From Mycolicibacter sinensis (GTDB lineage Bacteria; Actinomycetota; Actinomycetes; Mycobacteriales; Mycobacteriaceae): a DNA stretch of 64,000 bases. The DNA lies in the NCBI RefSeq assembly GCF_001667945.1, contig NZ_LZJK01000153.1, positions 18,741-82,740 on the forward strand, given 5' to 3'. Shown in pieces: positions 49,784-58,787 of the stretch. The notes under the pieces were generated by a model. It ran no database searches, was not told the DNA's origin, and saw nothing but the letters and a program-made list of their open reading frames with translations. The position numbers and the translations under genes were made by a program. How positions within the stretch are numbered: the stretch's first letter is position 1; every line of letters starts with the position of its first letter.

Positions 49784-52700
49784 CTAGCCCGGGCTGGAGA
49801 CCAGCTCCTCGCCGCGGATGCGCTGGGAGATCACCGCGGTGATCCCGTCGCCCTGCATGGTCACCCCGTACAGCGCGTCGGCGACCTCCATCGTCGGCTT
49901 CTGGTGGGTGATGACGATCAGCTGTGAGCGGGCCCGCAGCATCTCGAACAGCGCCAGCAGGCGCCGCAGATTGGTGTCGTCGAGCGCGGCCTCGACCTCG
50001 TCCATGATGTAGAACGGCGACGGGCGGGCCCGGAAGATCGCAACCAGCATGGCGATCGCGGTCAGTGATTTCTCCCCACCGGACAGCAGCGACAGCCGCT
50101 TGACCTTCTTGCCGGGCGGACGGGCTTCCACGTCGACGCCGGTGGTCAGCATGTCACTGGGGTCGGTCAGCAGCAGCCGGCCCTCCCCGCCGGGGAACAG
50201 CGCGGCGAACACCTCGGTGAATTCGCGCTCGACGTCGGCGTAGGCATCGGTGAACACCTGCAGGATGCGTGCGTCGACCTCCGACACCACGTCGAGCAAG
50301 TCCTTGCGGGCCGCTTTGACGTCCTCGAGCTGCGTGGACAAGAAGTTATAGCGCTCTTCGAGTGCGGCGAACTCCTCCAGCGCCAGCGGATTGACCCGGC
50401 CCAGCTCGGCCAGTTCCCGTTCGGCGCGCTTGGCACGACGCTCCTGAGTGGGCCGGTCGAAGGGCATCGGGGCGGGCGCGGTCACCTGCTCACCGCGCTC
50501 CCGGGCCTGCTCGAATTCGGCGAGTTCCAGCTCGGTCGGCGGCAACGGCACATCGGGCCCGTATTCGGCGATCAGATCCGCCGAACTCATCCCGAACTGT
50601 TCGAGCACCGTCTGCTCAAGTTGCTCGATCCGCAACGCGGCCTGCGCCTTGGCGACTTCGTCGCGGTGCAGCGACTCGGTGAGCGCGGTGATGCGCGTAC
50701 TCAGGGAGTTCACCTCATCGCGGACCGCGGCCATCGCGGCGGCCCGCTGCTGGCGCTCGCCGGCCAGCCCGTCCCTGATCCGCGCCGCCGCCACCACCAC
50801 CAGCTGCAGGCGCTGGGCCAACGCCGTCCCGGCGTCGGCCACCGCGGCGGCCGTGGTCGCGGCGAGCGCACGGGCGGCACGGGCCTGTTCGGCGCGCACC
50901 CGCGCCTCGCGTTCGGCGGCGGCCGCCCGGCGCAGCGAATCCGCTTTGCCCCGAACGGCGTTGGCACGCTCCTCGGCAGTGCGCACCGCCAGCCGGGCCT
51001 CCACCTCGACGCTGCGGGCCGCCTCGGCGGCGGCCGCGATCTGCTGGCGGTCGACCGGCTCCGCGGCGGCGGTCGGCTCGTCCTGTTCGGCGTTGCGCAG
51101 CCGGGCCTCCAGTTCACCGAGTTCGGTGACGGCCTGCGCCCGCCCGGCCTCCAGCTCTTCGCGTTCCCGCAGCCGGCGGCGCCACTCGGTCTCGGCGGCG
51201 CGCGCCTCTTGCCCCAGTCGGCCCAGCTGCTCGTGGGTCGCGGCAATCGCGGCGTCGGATTCGTTGAGCGCGGCCAGTGCCTGCTCGGTGGCGTCTTGGC
51301 GGGTGGCCTGCTCGGCCAGGGCCCCCGATAGGGCCGCGCTGAGCTGTCCGACCTGCGTTTCGGCGGCGTCCAGCTCGGCGCGCGCCTTGTCGATCTCGCT
51401 GTTGATCTCCAGGGTGGACGGCTTGCGGTCCGATCCGCCGCTGACCCACCCGGCGCCGACCAGGTCGCCCTCGACCGTCACCGCGCGCAGCCCTGGGCGG
51501 GCGGCCACCAGGTCCAGTGCTGCGGGCAGGTCGGTGACCACCACCACCGACGACAGCATGGCCGTCATCGCGCCGCGCAGCCGGTCGGGGGCCTCGATCA
51601 GCTCCAGCGCCCACTGCGCGCCGTCGGGCAGGGCCCTGGTGCCCTCGGGGGGCGGTGGCAGCGGCCAGTCCCCCAGCACGATCGCGGCCCGCCCGCCGTC
51701 GGCGCTTTTCAGCGCGTTCAGCGCCGCGCGGGCTGCACCGGCGTTCTCCGCGGCCAGCGCGTCGGCGGCCGACCCGAGCACCGCGGCCAGCGCCGCCTCG
51801 TAGCCCGAGCGCACCTTGACCAGCTTGGCGATCGACCCGAAAAGGCCGGCGCCGCTGTGGTTCTGGGCCAGCCAAGCGGCGCCGTCGCGGCGTTCCAGCC
51901 CCATCGACAACGCGTCGATGCGGGCCCGCAGGGAGGCGACCTGCCGTTCGGCGCTGCGCTCGGCGGCCTGGAGTTCGGCGACCCGCTCATCGGCCAGCCG
52001 CAAGGCGGCCACCGTCCGCTCGTGTTGCTCATCGAGGCCGACCTCGCCCTGGTCGAGCTCGCCGACCCGGCCCTGCACGGTTTCGAACTCGGCCTGGGCG
52101 GCCTGGGCGCGCGCGGCGGCCTCCTCGATGCGCGCCGACAGCTGTGCGACGTGGGCGTCGATCGACTCGACGCGCGCCCGAATCGTCTCCACCTGACCGG
52201 TCAGCCGGGCCAAACCCTCGCGGCGGTCGGCTTCGGCGCGCACCGCGGCCAGGTGCGCCTTCTCGGCCTCGGCGCTGCGACGCTCGCGTTCTGCCAACTC
52301 GGCGCGGGCGGCCTCGAGCCGGGTACCGGCCTCGGCCAGTTCGGCCAGCAGCTGCTGCTCGGCGGCGGCCACCTGCTCGGCCTCGGCCTCCAGCGCGTCC
52401 GGGTCCACGCCGCCGGTGGTGATCGGCTCCTCGTCGAGATGATGGGCGCGTTCGCTGGCGATCCGCACGGTGGCGCTGACCCGCTCGGCCAGCGCCGACA
52501 GCGAGAACCAGGTCTGCTGTGCGGCTTCGGCGCGCTGAGTCAAGGTGGCGACCGCTGACTCGTGGGCGGTCAGCTCGTCGGCGGCCACCGTCAGCCGCTC
52601 GGTGATCTGGTCGTGTTCGCGGCGCAGCGCCGCCTCGGCTTCGGTGGTCCCGGCGAATTCGGTTTGCCGGGTGACCAGGTCGTCGGCCGTCAGCCGCAGC

Positions 52701-53377
52701 CGGGCGTCGCGCAGATCGGCCTGGATGGTGGCGGCGCGGCGCGCGACCTCGGCCTGGCGGCCCAGCGGTTTGAGCTGGCGGCGCAGTTCGGTGGTCAGGT
52801 CGGTCAGCCGGGCCAGGTTGGCCGACATCGCTTCGAGTTTGCGGACCGCCTTTTCCTTGCGTTTGCGGTGCTTGAGCACCCCGGCGGCCTCTTCGATGAA
52901 CGCCCGGCGGTCTTCGGGCCGCGACTCCAGGATCTGCGCCAGCCGGCCCTGGCCCACGATGACGTGCATTTCGCGGCCGATACCGGAGTCGCTCAGCAGC
53001 TCCTGGACGTCCATCAGCCGGCAGCTGGCGCCGTTGATCTCGTATTCGCTGGCGCCGTCGCGGAACATCCGCCGGGTGATCGACACCTCGGCGTACTCGA
53101 TCGGCAGCGCGTTGTCGGAGTTGTCGATGGTGACGGTGACCTCGGCACGGCCCAGCGGGGCCCGCGAGGAGGTGCCGGCGAAGATGACGTCTTCCATCTT
53201 GCCGCCGCGCAGCGTCTTGGCGCCCTGCTCCCCCATCACCCAGGCCAGGGCGTCGACCACATTGGACTTGCCCGACCCGTTGGGCCCGACCACGGCGGTG
53301 ATACCCGGCTCGAAGCGCAGAGTCGTCGGCGAGGCGAAGGACTTGAAGCCCTTCAGCGTCAGACTCTTGAGGTGCAC
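49784..53377 (-). CDS. smc: Chromosome segregation protein SMC
   Basis: A 1197-residue condensin subunit. Walker A is GPNGSGKSNVVDAL near the N-terminus, the signature motif is SLLSGGEKSLTAIAMLVAI and Walker B is PFYIMDEVEAALDD near the C-terminus. Between them are two long coiled coils and a hinge around residues 510-660 (LFGSIAKLVKVRSGYEAALAAVLG, and the glycine-rich VSGGSDRKPSTL region). GTG 53377 (VHLKSLTLKGFKSF) is chosen to start just before the ATPase head. It is upstream of ftsY. Partners ScpA/ScpB are not in this window. Confidence 0.96.
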   Translation of the reverse strand: MHLKSLTLKGFKSFASPTTLRFEPGITAVVGPNGSGKSNVVDALAWVMGEQGAKTLRGGKMEDVIFAGTSSRAPLGRAEVTVTIDNSDNALPIEYAEVSITRRMFRDGASEYEINGASCRLMDVQELLSDSGIGREMHVIVGQGRLAQILESRPEDRRAFIEEAAGVLKHRKRKEKAVRKLEAMSANLARLTDLTTELRRQLKPLGRQAEVARRAATIQADLRDARLRLTADDLVTRQTEFAGTTEAEAALRREHDQITERLTVAADELTAHESAVATLTQRAEAAQQTWFSLSALAERVSATVRIASERAHHLDEEPITTGGVDPDALEAEAEQVAAAEQQLLAELAEAGTRLEAARAELAERERRSAEAEKAHLAAVRAEADRREGLARLTGQVETIRARVESIDAHVAQLSARIEEAAARAQAAQAEFETVQGRVGELDQGEVGLDEQHERTVAALRLADERVAELQAAERSAERQVASLRARIDALSMGLERRDGAAWLAQNHSGAGLFGSIAKLVKVRSGYEAALAAVLGSAADALAAENAGAARAALNALKSADGGRAAIVLGDWPLPPPPEGTRALPDGAQWALELIEAPDRLRGAMTAMLSSVVVVTDLPAALDLVAARPGLRAVTVEGDLVGAGWVSGGSDRKPSTLEINSEIDKARAELDAAETQVGQLSAALSGALAEQATRQDATEQALAALNESDAAIAATHEQLGRLGQEARAAETEWRRRLREREELEAGRAQAVTELGELEARLRNAEQDEPTAAAEPVDRQQIAAAAEAARSVEVEARLAVRTAEERANAVRGKADSLRRAAAAEREARVRAEQARAARALAATTAAAVADAGTALAQRLQLVVVAAARIRDGLAGERQQRAAAMAAVRDEVNSLSTRITALTESLHRDEVAKAQAALRIEQLEQTVLEQFGMSSADLIAEYGPDVPLPPTELELAEFEQARERGEQVTAPAPMPFDRPTQERRAKRAERELAELGRVNPLALEEFAALEERYNFLSTQLEDVKAARKDLLDVVSEVDARILQVFTDAYADVEREFTEVFAALFPGGEGRLLLTDPSDMLTTGVDVEARPPGKKVKRLSLLSGGEKSLTAIAMLVAIFRARPSPFYIMDEVEAALDDTNLRRLLALFEMLRARSQLIVITHQKPTMEVADALYGVTMQGDGITAVISQRIRGEELVSSPG

Positions 53378-53396
53378 GGGGTGTGAGACTACCGGT

Positions 53397-53678
53397 CTAG
53401 CGTTCGGCGAAGCCGTCGATCGGCTCGCCGGCATCGGACCAATCGACGACGACGGTGCTTACCCGGCCCGGTGTGGAGCCGCCCTGCAGCAACTCCAGCA
53501 GGCGCTGACAGTCCGCGCGGAGCCCCTGGGCGACGACCTGCACCCGCCCGTCGGGGCGGTTGGCGGCGTACCCGGTCAGCCCCAGCTCCAGCGCCCGCGA
53601 CCGGGTCCACCACCGAAAGCCCACGCCCTGGACGTGGCCGTGCACCCAGGCGGTGAGCCGCACGTCAGGGCCGGCCAC
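53397..53678 (-). CDS. acyP: Acylphosphatase
   Basis: A 93-residue acylphosphatase that hydrolyses carboxyl-phosphate bonds. The catalytic arginine and asparagine motifs are in VHGHVQGVGFRWWTRSRALELGLTGYAANRPDGRVQVVAQG. Start is GTG 53678, overlapping the OsmC gene by 14 bases. As in M. tuberculosis Rv2922A, it lies just upstream of smc. Confidence 0.93.
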   Translation of the reverse strand: MAGPDVRLTAWVHGHVQGVGFRWWTRSRALELGLTGYAANRPDGRVQVVAQGLRADCQRLLELLQGGSTPGRVSTVVVDWSDAGEPIDGFAER

Positions 53679-54081
53679 GGTCGGCGACCTCGAAACGCAC
53701 CTCGGTGCCGGACTGCAGCGTGCGGCCCACCGTGCACACCTGCTCGACGGCGCGGTGCACCACCGTCAGCAGCCGCTGCACCTCGGCGTCATCCAGACCT
53801 GACAGGTCCAGCTCCAGGGTCTCCGCCAGCAGCGGGTAACGCTCCTGCTCACGATCGGCCGGACCGCAGACCTGGATCGTGGCCGGGTAGTCGTCACCGA
53901 GGCGGCGGGCCAGTGGGGCGTCGCTGGACATGCCGGTGCACGCGGCCAGGGCGATCTTGAGCAGTTCGCCGGGGGTGAAAACGCCGTCGACATCCTCGCT
54001 GCCGACCAGCACCTGCGCGCCCCGGGAACTGCGGCCGGTGTAGCGCCGGGTACCGGTTCGTTCCACCCACAATTTCGTCAT
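53665..54081 (-). CDS. OsmC/Ohr-family protein (Rv2923c-like)
   Basis: A 138-residue protein of the OsmC family of peroxide-reducing thiol enzymes. The usual first cysteine is in LAACTGMSSDAPLAR and the second in HRAVEQVCTVGRTLQSG, in the positions of the redox pair. Start ATG 54081. Its 3' end overlaps acyP. Expected role: removal of organic hydroperoxides, in the cytosol. Confidence 0.88.
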   Translation of the reverse strand: MTKLWVERTGTRRYTGRSSRGAQVLVGSEDVDGVFTPGELLKIALAACTGMSSDAPLARRLGDDYPATIQVCGPADREQERYPLLAETLELDLSGLDDAEVQRLLTVVHRAVEQVCTVGRTLQSGTEVRFEVADRGRP

Positions 54082-54129
54082 GGGGACATTTTCACCGCCA
54101 GGCCGTCGCCTGGCTACGCCGGCGGGAGA

Positions 54130-54512
54130 TCAGAGTGCCGCGACGTTCTTTCTGCCGTATTGGCGTTCCATCATGGCGGTGTCCCCGTATACCTGGACGC
54201 GCAGCGTCTTGCCGTTGCCGATGGTGTAAACCTCGGCGCTGTGGCCCGCGTTCTCCACCGACCGAGGCCTCGCTGAGAACCACCACCGTGTCGCCGTCGG
54301 CCAGGAAGCGTGCGGAGCGATCATCGGCGCCTTCGCGGCCAGAGCCGTGACGAACTCGCTGAGTTCCTTTTGGCCCCGGTAGGTTCCGCTCACCGCGCTG
54401 TCACCCGGTTGCACCCATTCGATGTCGTCGTCGAAGAGCGCCATCAAGGCTTCGGTATCACCGCTGGCGAATGCTTGATAACCGCTTCCAGTTCGATGTT
54501 CTGCTCAGACAT
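54130..54512 (-). pseudogene. Frameshifted SnoaL-like (NTF2-fold) gene
   Basis: ATG 54512 follows AAAGGA and begins MSEQNIELEA, the usual start of a SnoaL-like protein. The frame then breaks: GYQAFASGDTEALMALFDDD continues in another frame near 54485. A second break occurs in PHA|FLADGDTVVVLSEASVG (near 54310), and a third near 54258 restores the frame for NAGHSAEVYTIGNGKTLRVQVYGD, which ends in RKNVAAL at TGA 54130. The second and third are compensating. The gene is intact in three frames together and so is a recent pseudogene or carries sequencing indels. Confidence 0.7.
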
Positions 54513-54734
54513 CCTTCGATTCCTTTCATGGGTAAATTCTGTTGTCCCGGCCAGCTTTCAGCGCCATTGCCGGCACACCTCCGGTGACGTCCGGGCCCTG
54601 TCGGGCCGGCTCGGAGTCGGTGCGATGACCACGCGCGACACGATTGACACCTCCTCGGGTCATCGGTGGCTTCGTGTCCGTGATGCAGCTGCGAACACAC
54701 GCCCAAGGCAAGCACTGCGGCCGCAAAATTGCCT

Positions 54735-54870
54735 CATCCCAACGGATGAGATCGCAGCTGGCCCTGCTGGTGCTGCGCGGCGAGGGCTTGACGCCGATCG
54801 CCGAGGGGTTGTCGGTGTCCTTGACCACCGTCAAGACCCACCTGCGGCATGTTTTCGACAAAACCGCCGG
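54735..54870 (+). pseudogene. Remnant of a LuxR-type helix-turn-helix regulator
   Basis: In the 415 bases between the SnoaL-like remnant and the PIG-L gene, one frame (54752-54865) encodes SQLALLVLRGEGLTPIAEGL then SVSLTTVKTHLRHVFDKT, a LuxR C-terminal DNA-binding domain. Just upstream PTDE is in another frame (54739-54750) with one extra base between. The rest of the regulator is not recognisable, and the downstream continuation diverges after DKT. The gene looks decayed. No other coding signal is seen in this interval. Confidence 0.5.
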
Positions 54871-54927
54871 ACCTGACGGCAGCCGCCTCGCGGCAAAGTG
54901 CACCGCACCGGGGCATACTGACCGTTC

Positions 54928-55701
54928 ATGGCCACCCTCGTCGCATTCCACGCCCATCCCGACGACGAGGCGGTGCTGACCGGCGGGACCCTGGCACGTG
55001 CGGCGGCTGAGGGACATCGGGTGGTCGTGGTGACAGCGACAGATGGGCGGGTGCACAACGACGACGTGGAACGCCTCGCTGAACTACGTTCCAGCGCCGA
55101 TGCGCTCGGCGTACACCGGCTGGAATGCCTCGGCTATGCCGATAGCGGCTTCGGTGCGCAGTTCTATCCCGATCCCCCGGGCCGGGTCAGGTTCGCCCGC
55201 GCAGACACCGAGGAGGCCGCGCAGCGGCTGGCCGCCATCCTGCGCGAGGAAGCCGCGGATCTGTTGTTGAGCTACCAGGCCAACGGCGGCTACGGCCACC
55301 GGGACCATGTGCAGGTGCATCAGGTCGGCAAGCGGGCCGCCGAACTCGCGGCGACACCACGCGTGCTGGAGGCCACCATGCCCCGGGAGTTGCTCGCCCG
55401 CATCAGTGCCGCCGCTCGGCTGCTGCGGCTGCCGGCGCCGTACGGCCGTGACGTGGTTCGCACCGCCTACGCGCCGGGATCGTCGATCACCCACCGGATC
55501 AACGTCTTTCGGTACGCCCGGCAGAAGCGTGACGCGTTTGCCGCGCACCGTTCGCAGATCGGCACCAGCGGCGCGGCGGCCCGCCTGTTCGCGGTGCTGA
55601 TGCGATGTCCACCGCAGGTCGCCGGGCTGATCTTCGGCCGGGAATGGTTCGTCGACCCGACGCTGCCGCCGGGGCGGGTATACCGCGACATCTTCGAGTG
55701 A
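54928..55701 (+). CDS. PIG-L/LmbE-family zinc deacetylase
   Basis: A 257-residue protein with the zinc-binding HPDDE motif at residues 10-14 (FHAHPDDEAVLTGG), VVTATDGRVHN, and the later HRDH motif (GGYGHRDHVQVHQVG) with the third zinc ligand. The family removes acetyl groups from N-acetylglucosamine conjugates; MshB and Mca of mycothiol metabolism belong here. Which substrate this one uses is unknown. Start ATG 54928. It converges on fpg. Confidence 0.87.
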   Translation: MATLVAFHAHPDDEAVLTGGTLARAAAEGHRVVVVTATDGRVHNDDVERLAELRSSADALGVHRLECLGYADSGFGAQFYPDPPGRVRFARADTEEAAQRLAAILREEAADLLLSYQANGGYGHRDHVQVHQVGKRAAELAATPRVLEATMPRELLARISAAARLLRLPAPYGRDVVRTAYAPGSSITHRINVFRYARQKRDAFAAHRSQIGTSGAAARLFAVLMRCPPQVAGLIFGREWFVDPTLPPGRVYRDIFE

Positions 55702-55708
55702 CCCGGCG

Positions 55709-56545
55709 TCAGCGCTGGCATTTCGGGCAGTAGTACGACGAGCGGTTCATGAACTTGGCCCGCCGTATGAGCGTCCCGCACCGCCGGCACGGCTGGTCTT
55801 CGCGGCCGTAGGCGTCCAGTGACCGGCTGAAGTAGCCGGATTCGCCGTTGACGTTGACATAGAGCGAATCGAACGAGGTGCCTCCGGCGGCCAGCGCATC
55901 ACCCATCACCGCCCCGGCGGCCTGCAGCAGTGCTCGCAACCGCGGGCGCGACAGCGTGTCGGCCATTCGGGTGCCGCGGATGCCGGCACGCCACAGCGCT
56001 TCGTCGGCGTAGATGTTGCCGATCCCGGACACCACGGTCTGGTCGAGGAGTTGACGCTTGATCTCGGAGTGTTTGCGCCGCAGCACGTTCACCACCGATT
56101 CGGCGTCGAAGCGCGGGTCCAGCGGATCGCGGGCCAGGTGCGCCACCGGCAGCGGCACCATGCTGCCGTCGACGGTGACCAGCTCGGTGAGCTGCCAGCC
56201 GCCGAAGGTCCGCTGGTCGACGAAGCTGACCTTCGTCCCGTCGTCGAGCACCGCGGCGATCCGCAGGTGCTTGGTGTCGGGCAACTCCCCCAGCAGCATC
56301 TGTCCGCTCATGCCCAGGTGCACCACCAGCGCCTCGTCGGTGCTCAACAGCAGCCACAGATACTTGCCGCGCCGGTCGGTGCCGGTGATGCGGGCGCCGA
56401 GCAGCCGGCCGGTCAGGTCGGCGGGACCGGCCTCGTGCCGGCGCACCGCACGTGGATGGTGGACCCGGACGCCGCTGAGGGTGCGGCCCACCAGGTGGGC
56501 GTCCAAGCCGCGGCGTACCACCTCGACCTCGGGAAGCTCCGGCAT
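55709..56545 (-). CDS. fpg: Formamidopyrimidine-DNA glycosylase
   Basis: A 278-residue base-excision-repair enzyme that removes 8-oxoguanine and cuts the DNA strand. The catalytic N-terminal proline is in MPELPEVEVVRRGL. The helix-two-turn-helix region and the C-terminal zinc finger with four cysteines (QPCRRCGTLIRRAKFMNRSSYYCPKCQR region) are intact. Start is ATG 56545, with three bases to the rnc stop. Counterpart of Rv2924c (fpg/mutM). Confidence 0.96.
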   Translation of the reverse strand: MPELPEVEVVRRGLDAHLVGRTLSGVRVHHPRAVRRHEAGPADLTGRLLGARITGTDRRGKYLWLLLSTDEALVVHLGMSGQMLLGELPDTKHLRIAAVLDDGTKVSFVDQRTFGGWQLTELVTVDGSMVPLPVAHLARDPLDPRFDAESVVNVLRRKHSEIKRQLLDQTVVSGIGNIYADEALWRAGIRGTRMADTLSRPRLRALLQAAGAVMGDALAAGGTSFDSLYVNVNGESGYFSRSLDAYGREDQPCRRCGTLIRRAKFMNRSSYYCPKCQR

Positions 56546-56547
56546 CG

Positions 56548-57267
56548 TCAGGCGGGCGGCGCGTCGTCGGTCGGGTCCAGCGCATCCAGCGCCGTCCAGG
56601 CCGCGGCCGCCGCCTTCTGTTCGGCTTCCTTCTTCGACCGGCCCACACCCGATCCGTATTCGGTGTCCGACACCACGACGACGGCGGTGAACTCCCGATC
56701 GTGGTCGGGCCCGGTCGAGCTGACCTGGTAACTCGGCACGCCGAGCCCGCGGGCCGCGGTCAGCTCCTGCAGGCTGGTCTTCCAGTCCAGGCCCGCACCC
56801 AGGGTGGCCGCGGTGTCCAGCAGCGGCCCGAACAGCCGCAGGATCACTTCGCGCGCGGTATCGATGCCGTGTTCGAGGTAGACCGCACCCAGCAGCGACT
56901 CCATGCCGTCGGCCAGGATGCTGGACTTGTCGGCCCCGCCGGTGTTGACCTCACCGCGGCCGAGCAGCAGGTGGGCGCCCAAGCCGTCCTCGGTCAGCCC
57001 GCGCGCCACATCGGCCAGGGCCGCCGTGTTGACCACGCTGGAGCGCAGTTTGGCCAGGTCGCCCTCGGGCCGGTCGGGGTGGCGGTGGAACAGTTCGTCG
57101 GTGATGGTCAAGCCGAGCACGGCGTCGCCGAGGAACTCCAGCCGCTCATTGGTGGGCAAGCCGCCGTTCTCGTAGGCGAAACTGCGATGGGTGACCGCCA
57201 GCGTGAGCAGATCGTCGGGCAAGTCCACCCCGAGCGCATCCAGCACCGCCTGCCGGGGACGGCTCAC
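56548..57267 (-). CDS. rnc: Ribonuclease III
   Basis: A 239-residue double-stranded-RNA endonuclease used in rRNA processing. The signature NERLEFLGDAVLGLTITDELF with its metal-binding acids is intact, as is DGMESLLGAVYLEHG. A double-stranded-RNA-binding domain ends the protein (SLQELTAARGLGVPSYQVSS, VGRSKKEAEQKAAAAAWTAL). Start is GTG 57267, overlapping the DUF177 gene stop as GTGA. Confidence 0.95.
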   Translation of the reverse strand: MSRPRQAVLDALGVDLPDDLLTLAVTHRSFAYENGGLPTNERLEFLGDAVLGLTITDELFHRHPDRPEGDLAKLRSSVVNTAALADVARGLTEDGLGAHLLLGRGEVNTGGADKSSILADGMESLLGAVYLEHGIDTAREVILRLFGPLLDTAATLGAGLDWKTSLQELTAARGLGVPSYQVSSTGPDHDREFTAVVVVSDTEYGSGVGRSKKEAEQKAAAAAWTALDALDPTDDAPPA

Positions 57268-57869
57268 CGGTCACCGTCATCAGTGGACTGAGCCGACCCT
57301 GGACCCACCATCCCGGCGAGTTTGGCCCAGCGCGGATCGATCTTGTCGTGGTGGTGTCCCGGTTCGGCGCCGGCCAACGCGACCCCGCAGTCCGGACACA
57401 GTCCCGGACAGTCCGGATCGCACAGCGGCGACAACGGCAGCGCCAGCCCGACCGCGTCGACGATCGCCTGCTCGAGGTCCACGGCGTCGGCGACGACCCG
57501 GCCGACCTCGTCGTCGTCGGTGGTGGCGTCGGTGGTGCTGTCCGGGTAGGCGAACAGCTCAGTCAACTCGACCTCTATGTCGCCGGTCAGCGGCTGCAGG
57601 CAGCGCGCACATTCGCCCGCGGTGGCCGCCGAGACCGCCCCGGTCACCAGCACACCTTCGGACACCGACTCCACCCGCAGATCCAGCTCGACGGCGGTGT
57701 CCGGGGGAATCGCCACCAGGTCCAACCCGATACGGCCCCGGCTGGAGCGCTGCTCGTGCAGCGCGATCATCGAGCCGGGACGCCGGCCCAGCCGGGCGAC
57801 GTTCACCACGAACGGCGAAGGCAGCTGCCGCTGCCCGCCCTTCACGCCAATACCCGGGTGCCTCGCCAT
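57264..57869 (-). CDS. DUF177/YceD-family protein (Rv2926c-like)
   Basis: A 201-residue protein with the YceD domain and two pairs of cysteines: ECARCLQPLTGD and CDPDCPGLCPDCG, fitting a small metal site. In most bacteria yceD lies ahead of rpmF and takes part in large-subunit rRNA accumulation. Here rpmF is not adjacent. Start ATG 57869. The stop overlaps rnc. Confidence 0.9.
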   Translation of the reverse strand: MARHPGIGVKGGQRQLPSPFVVNVARLGRRPGSMIALHEQRSSRGRIGLDLVAIPPDTAVELDLRVESVSEGVLVTGAVSAATAGECARCLQPLTGDIEVELTELFAYPDSTTDATTDDDEVGRVVADAVDLEQAIVDAVGLALPLSPLCDPDCPGLCPDCGVALAGAEPGHHHDKIDPRWAKLAGMVGPGSAQSTDDGDR

Positions 57870-57908
57870 GCCGCGATTCTACGCAGCGGGCATTGCCGCG
57901 TTCGCGGG

Positions 57909-58646
57909 TCAGCGGGTCGCGTAATCGTGGGTGCCCGCGGCGGTCCGCAGTTGGTGGCGACCGCGGTTGATCGAGCGCAGGGTGCCGTTGAGGAAGTCCT
58001 CGAACTCGGCCAGCTTGGCGTCGACGTAGATGTCGCACTCGCCGCGCATCCGGTCTGCTTCGGCGTGCGCCGAGTCGATCAGCCGGGTGGCTTCGGCCCG
58101 CGCCGAGGTCACCACCTCGTTCTGCGACACCAGCCGCTGCTGCTCCTTGATGCCTTCCTGAACGGCCTTCTCGTAGGCGGCGTTACCGTTCTCGACCAGC
58201 CGGTCGCATTCGGCCTGGGCACGGCTGGTGGCGGTCTCGAACTCGCGCTTGGCTGTGGCGCTGAGCCGGGCCGCTTCCTCGCGGGCCTCGCCGAGCATCC
58301 GCTCACTGTGCCCGCGCGCCTCTGCCACCATCCGGTCGGCCTGACCCTTGGCGTCGGCCAGCAGCCGGTCGGCCTCGGCCCGGGCGTGGCTGACCAGCGA
58401 TTCGGCTTCGGCGGTGGCGGAGCTGACCATCGAGTCCGCGTGTTCCTTGGCCTCGTTGAGCACCGAGTCACGGGCGTCGAGCACATCCTGGGCGTCGTCG
58501 AGTTCGCCGGGGATCGCATCCCGAATGTCGTCGATCAATTCCAGGACGTCGCCGCGGGGCACCACGCAGCCGGCCGTCATCGGCACGCCACGGGCTTCTT
58601 CAACAATGGAGCCCAGTTCGTCAAGGGCTTCGAACACTCGGTACAC
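57909..58646 (-). CDS. sepIVA: SepIVA, DivIVA-like septation protein
   Basis: A 245-residue coiled-coil protein of the DivIVA domain family (Rv2927c/SepIVA in M. tuberculosis). It begins with MYRVFEALDELGSIVEEARGVPMTAGCVVPRGDVLELIDDIRDAIPG, a short membrane-binding-type head, followed by a long Ala/Glu/Arg-rich coiled coil (RAEADRLLADAKGQADRMVAE). It is essential in M. smegmatis for septum and polar growth. Start is GTG 58646. In M. tuberculosis the PDIM locus follows; here purU is next. Confidence 0.9.
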   Translation of the reverse strand: MYRVFEALDELGSIVEEARGVPMTAGCVVPRGDVLELIDDIRDAIPGELDDAQDVLDARDSVLNEAKEHADSMVSSATAEAESLVSHARAEADRLLADAKGQADRMVAEARGHSERMLGEAREEAARLSATAKREFETATSRAQAECDRLVENGNAAYEKAVQEGIKEQQRLVSQNEVVTSARAEATRLIDSAHAEADRMRGECDIYVDAKLAEFEDFLNGTLRSINRGRHQLRTAAGTHDYATR

Positions 58647-58787
58647 GGCAGCACCCTCCAGGCATAGTCGTTGTTACTAGTGTGCCCTCTGTTACGTATG
58701 TGACTGCGTTAGCGACTCGGTGTGTCGGATTTTGGGCCGCCTCACCGGTAGCCTGTCCCGTTGAATCCGGACCAGCGAAAGGCGGCC

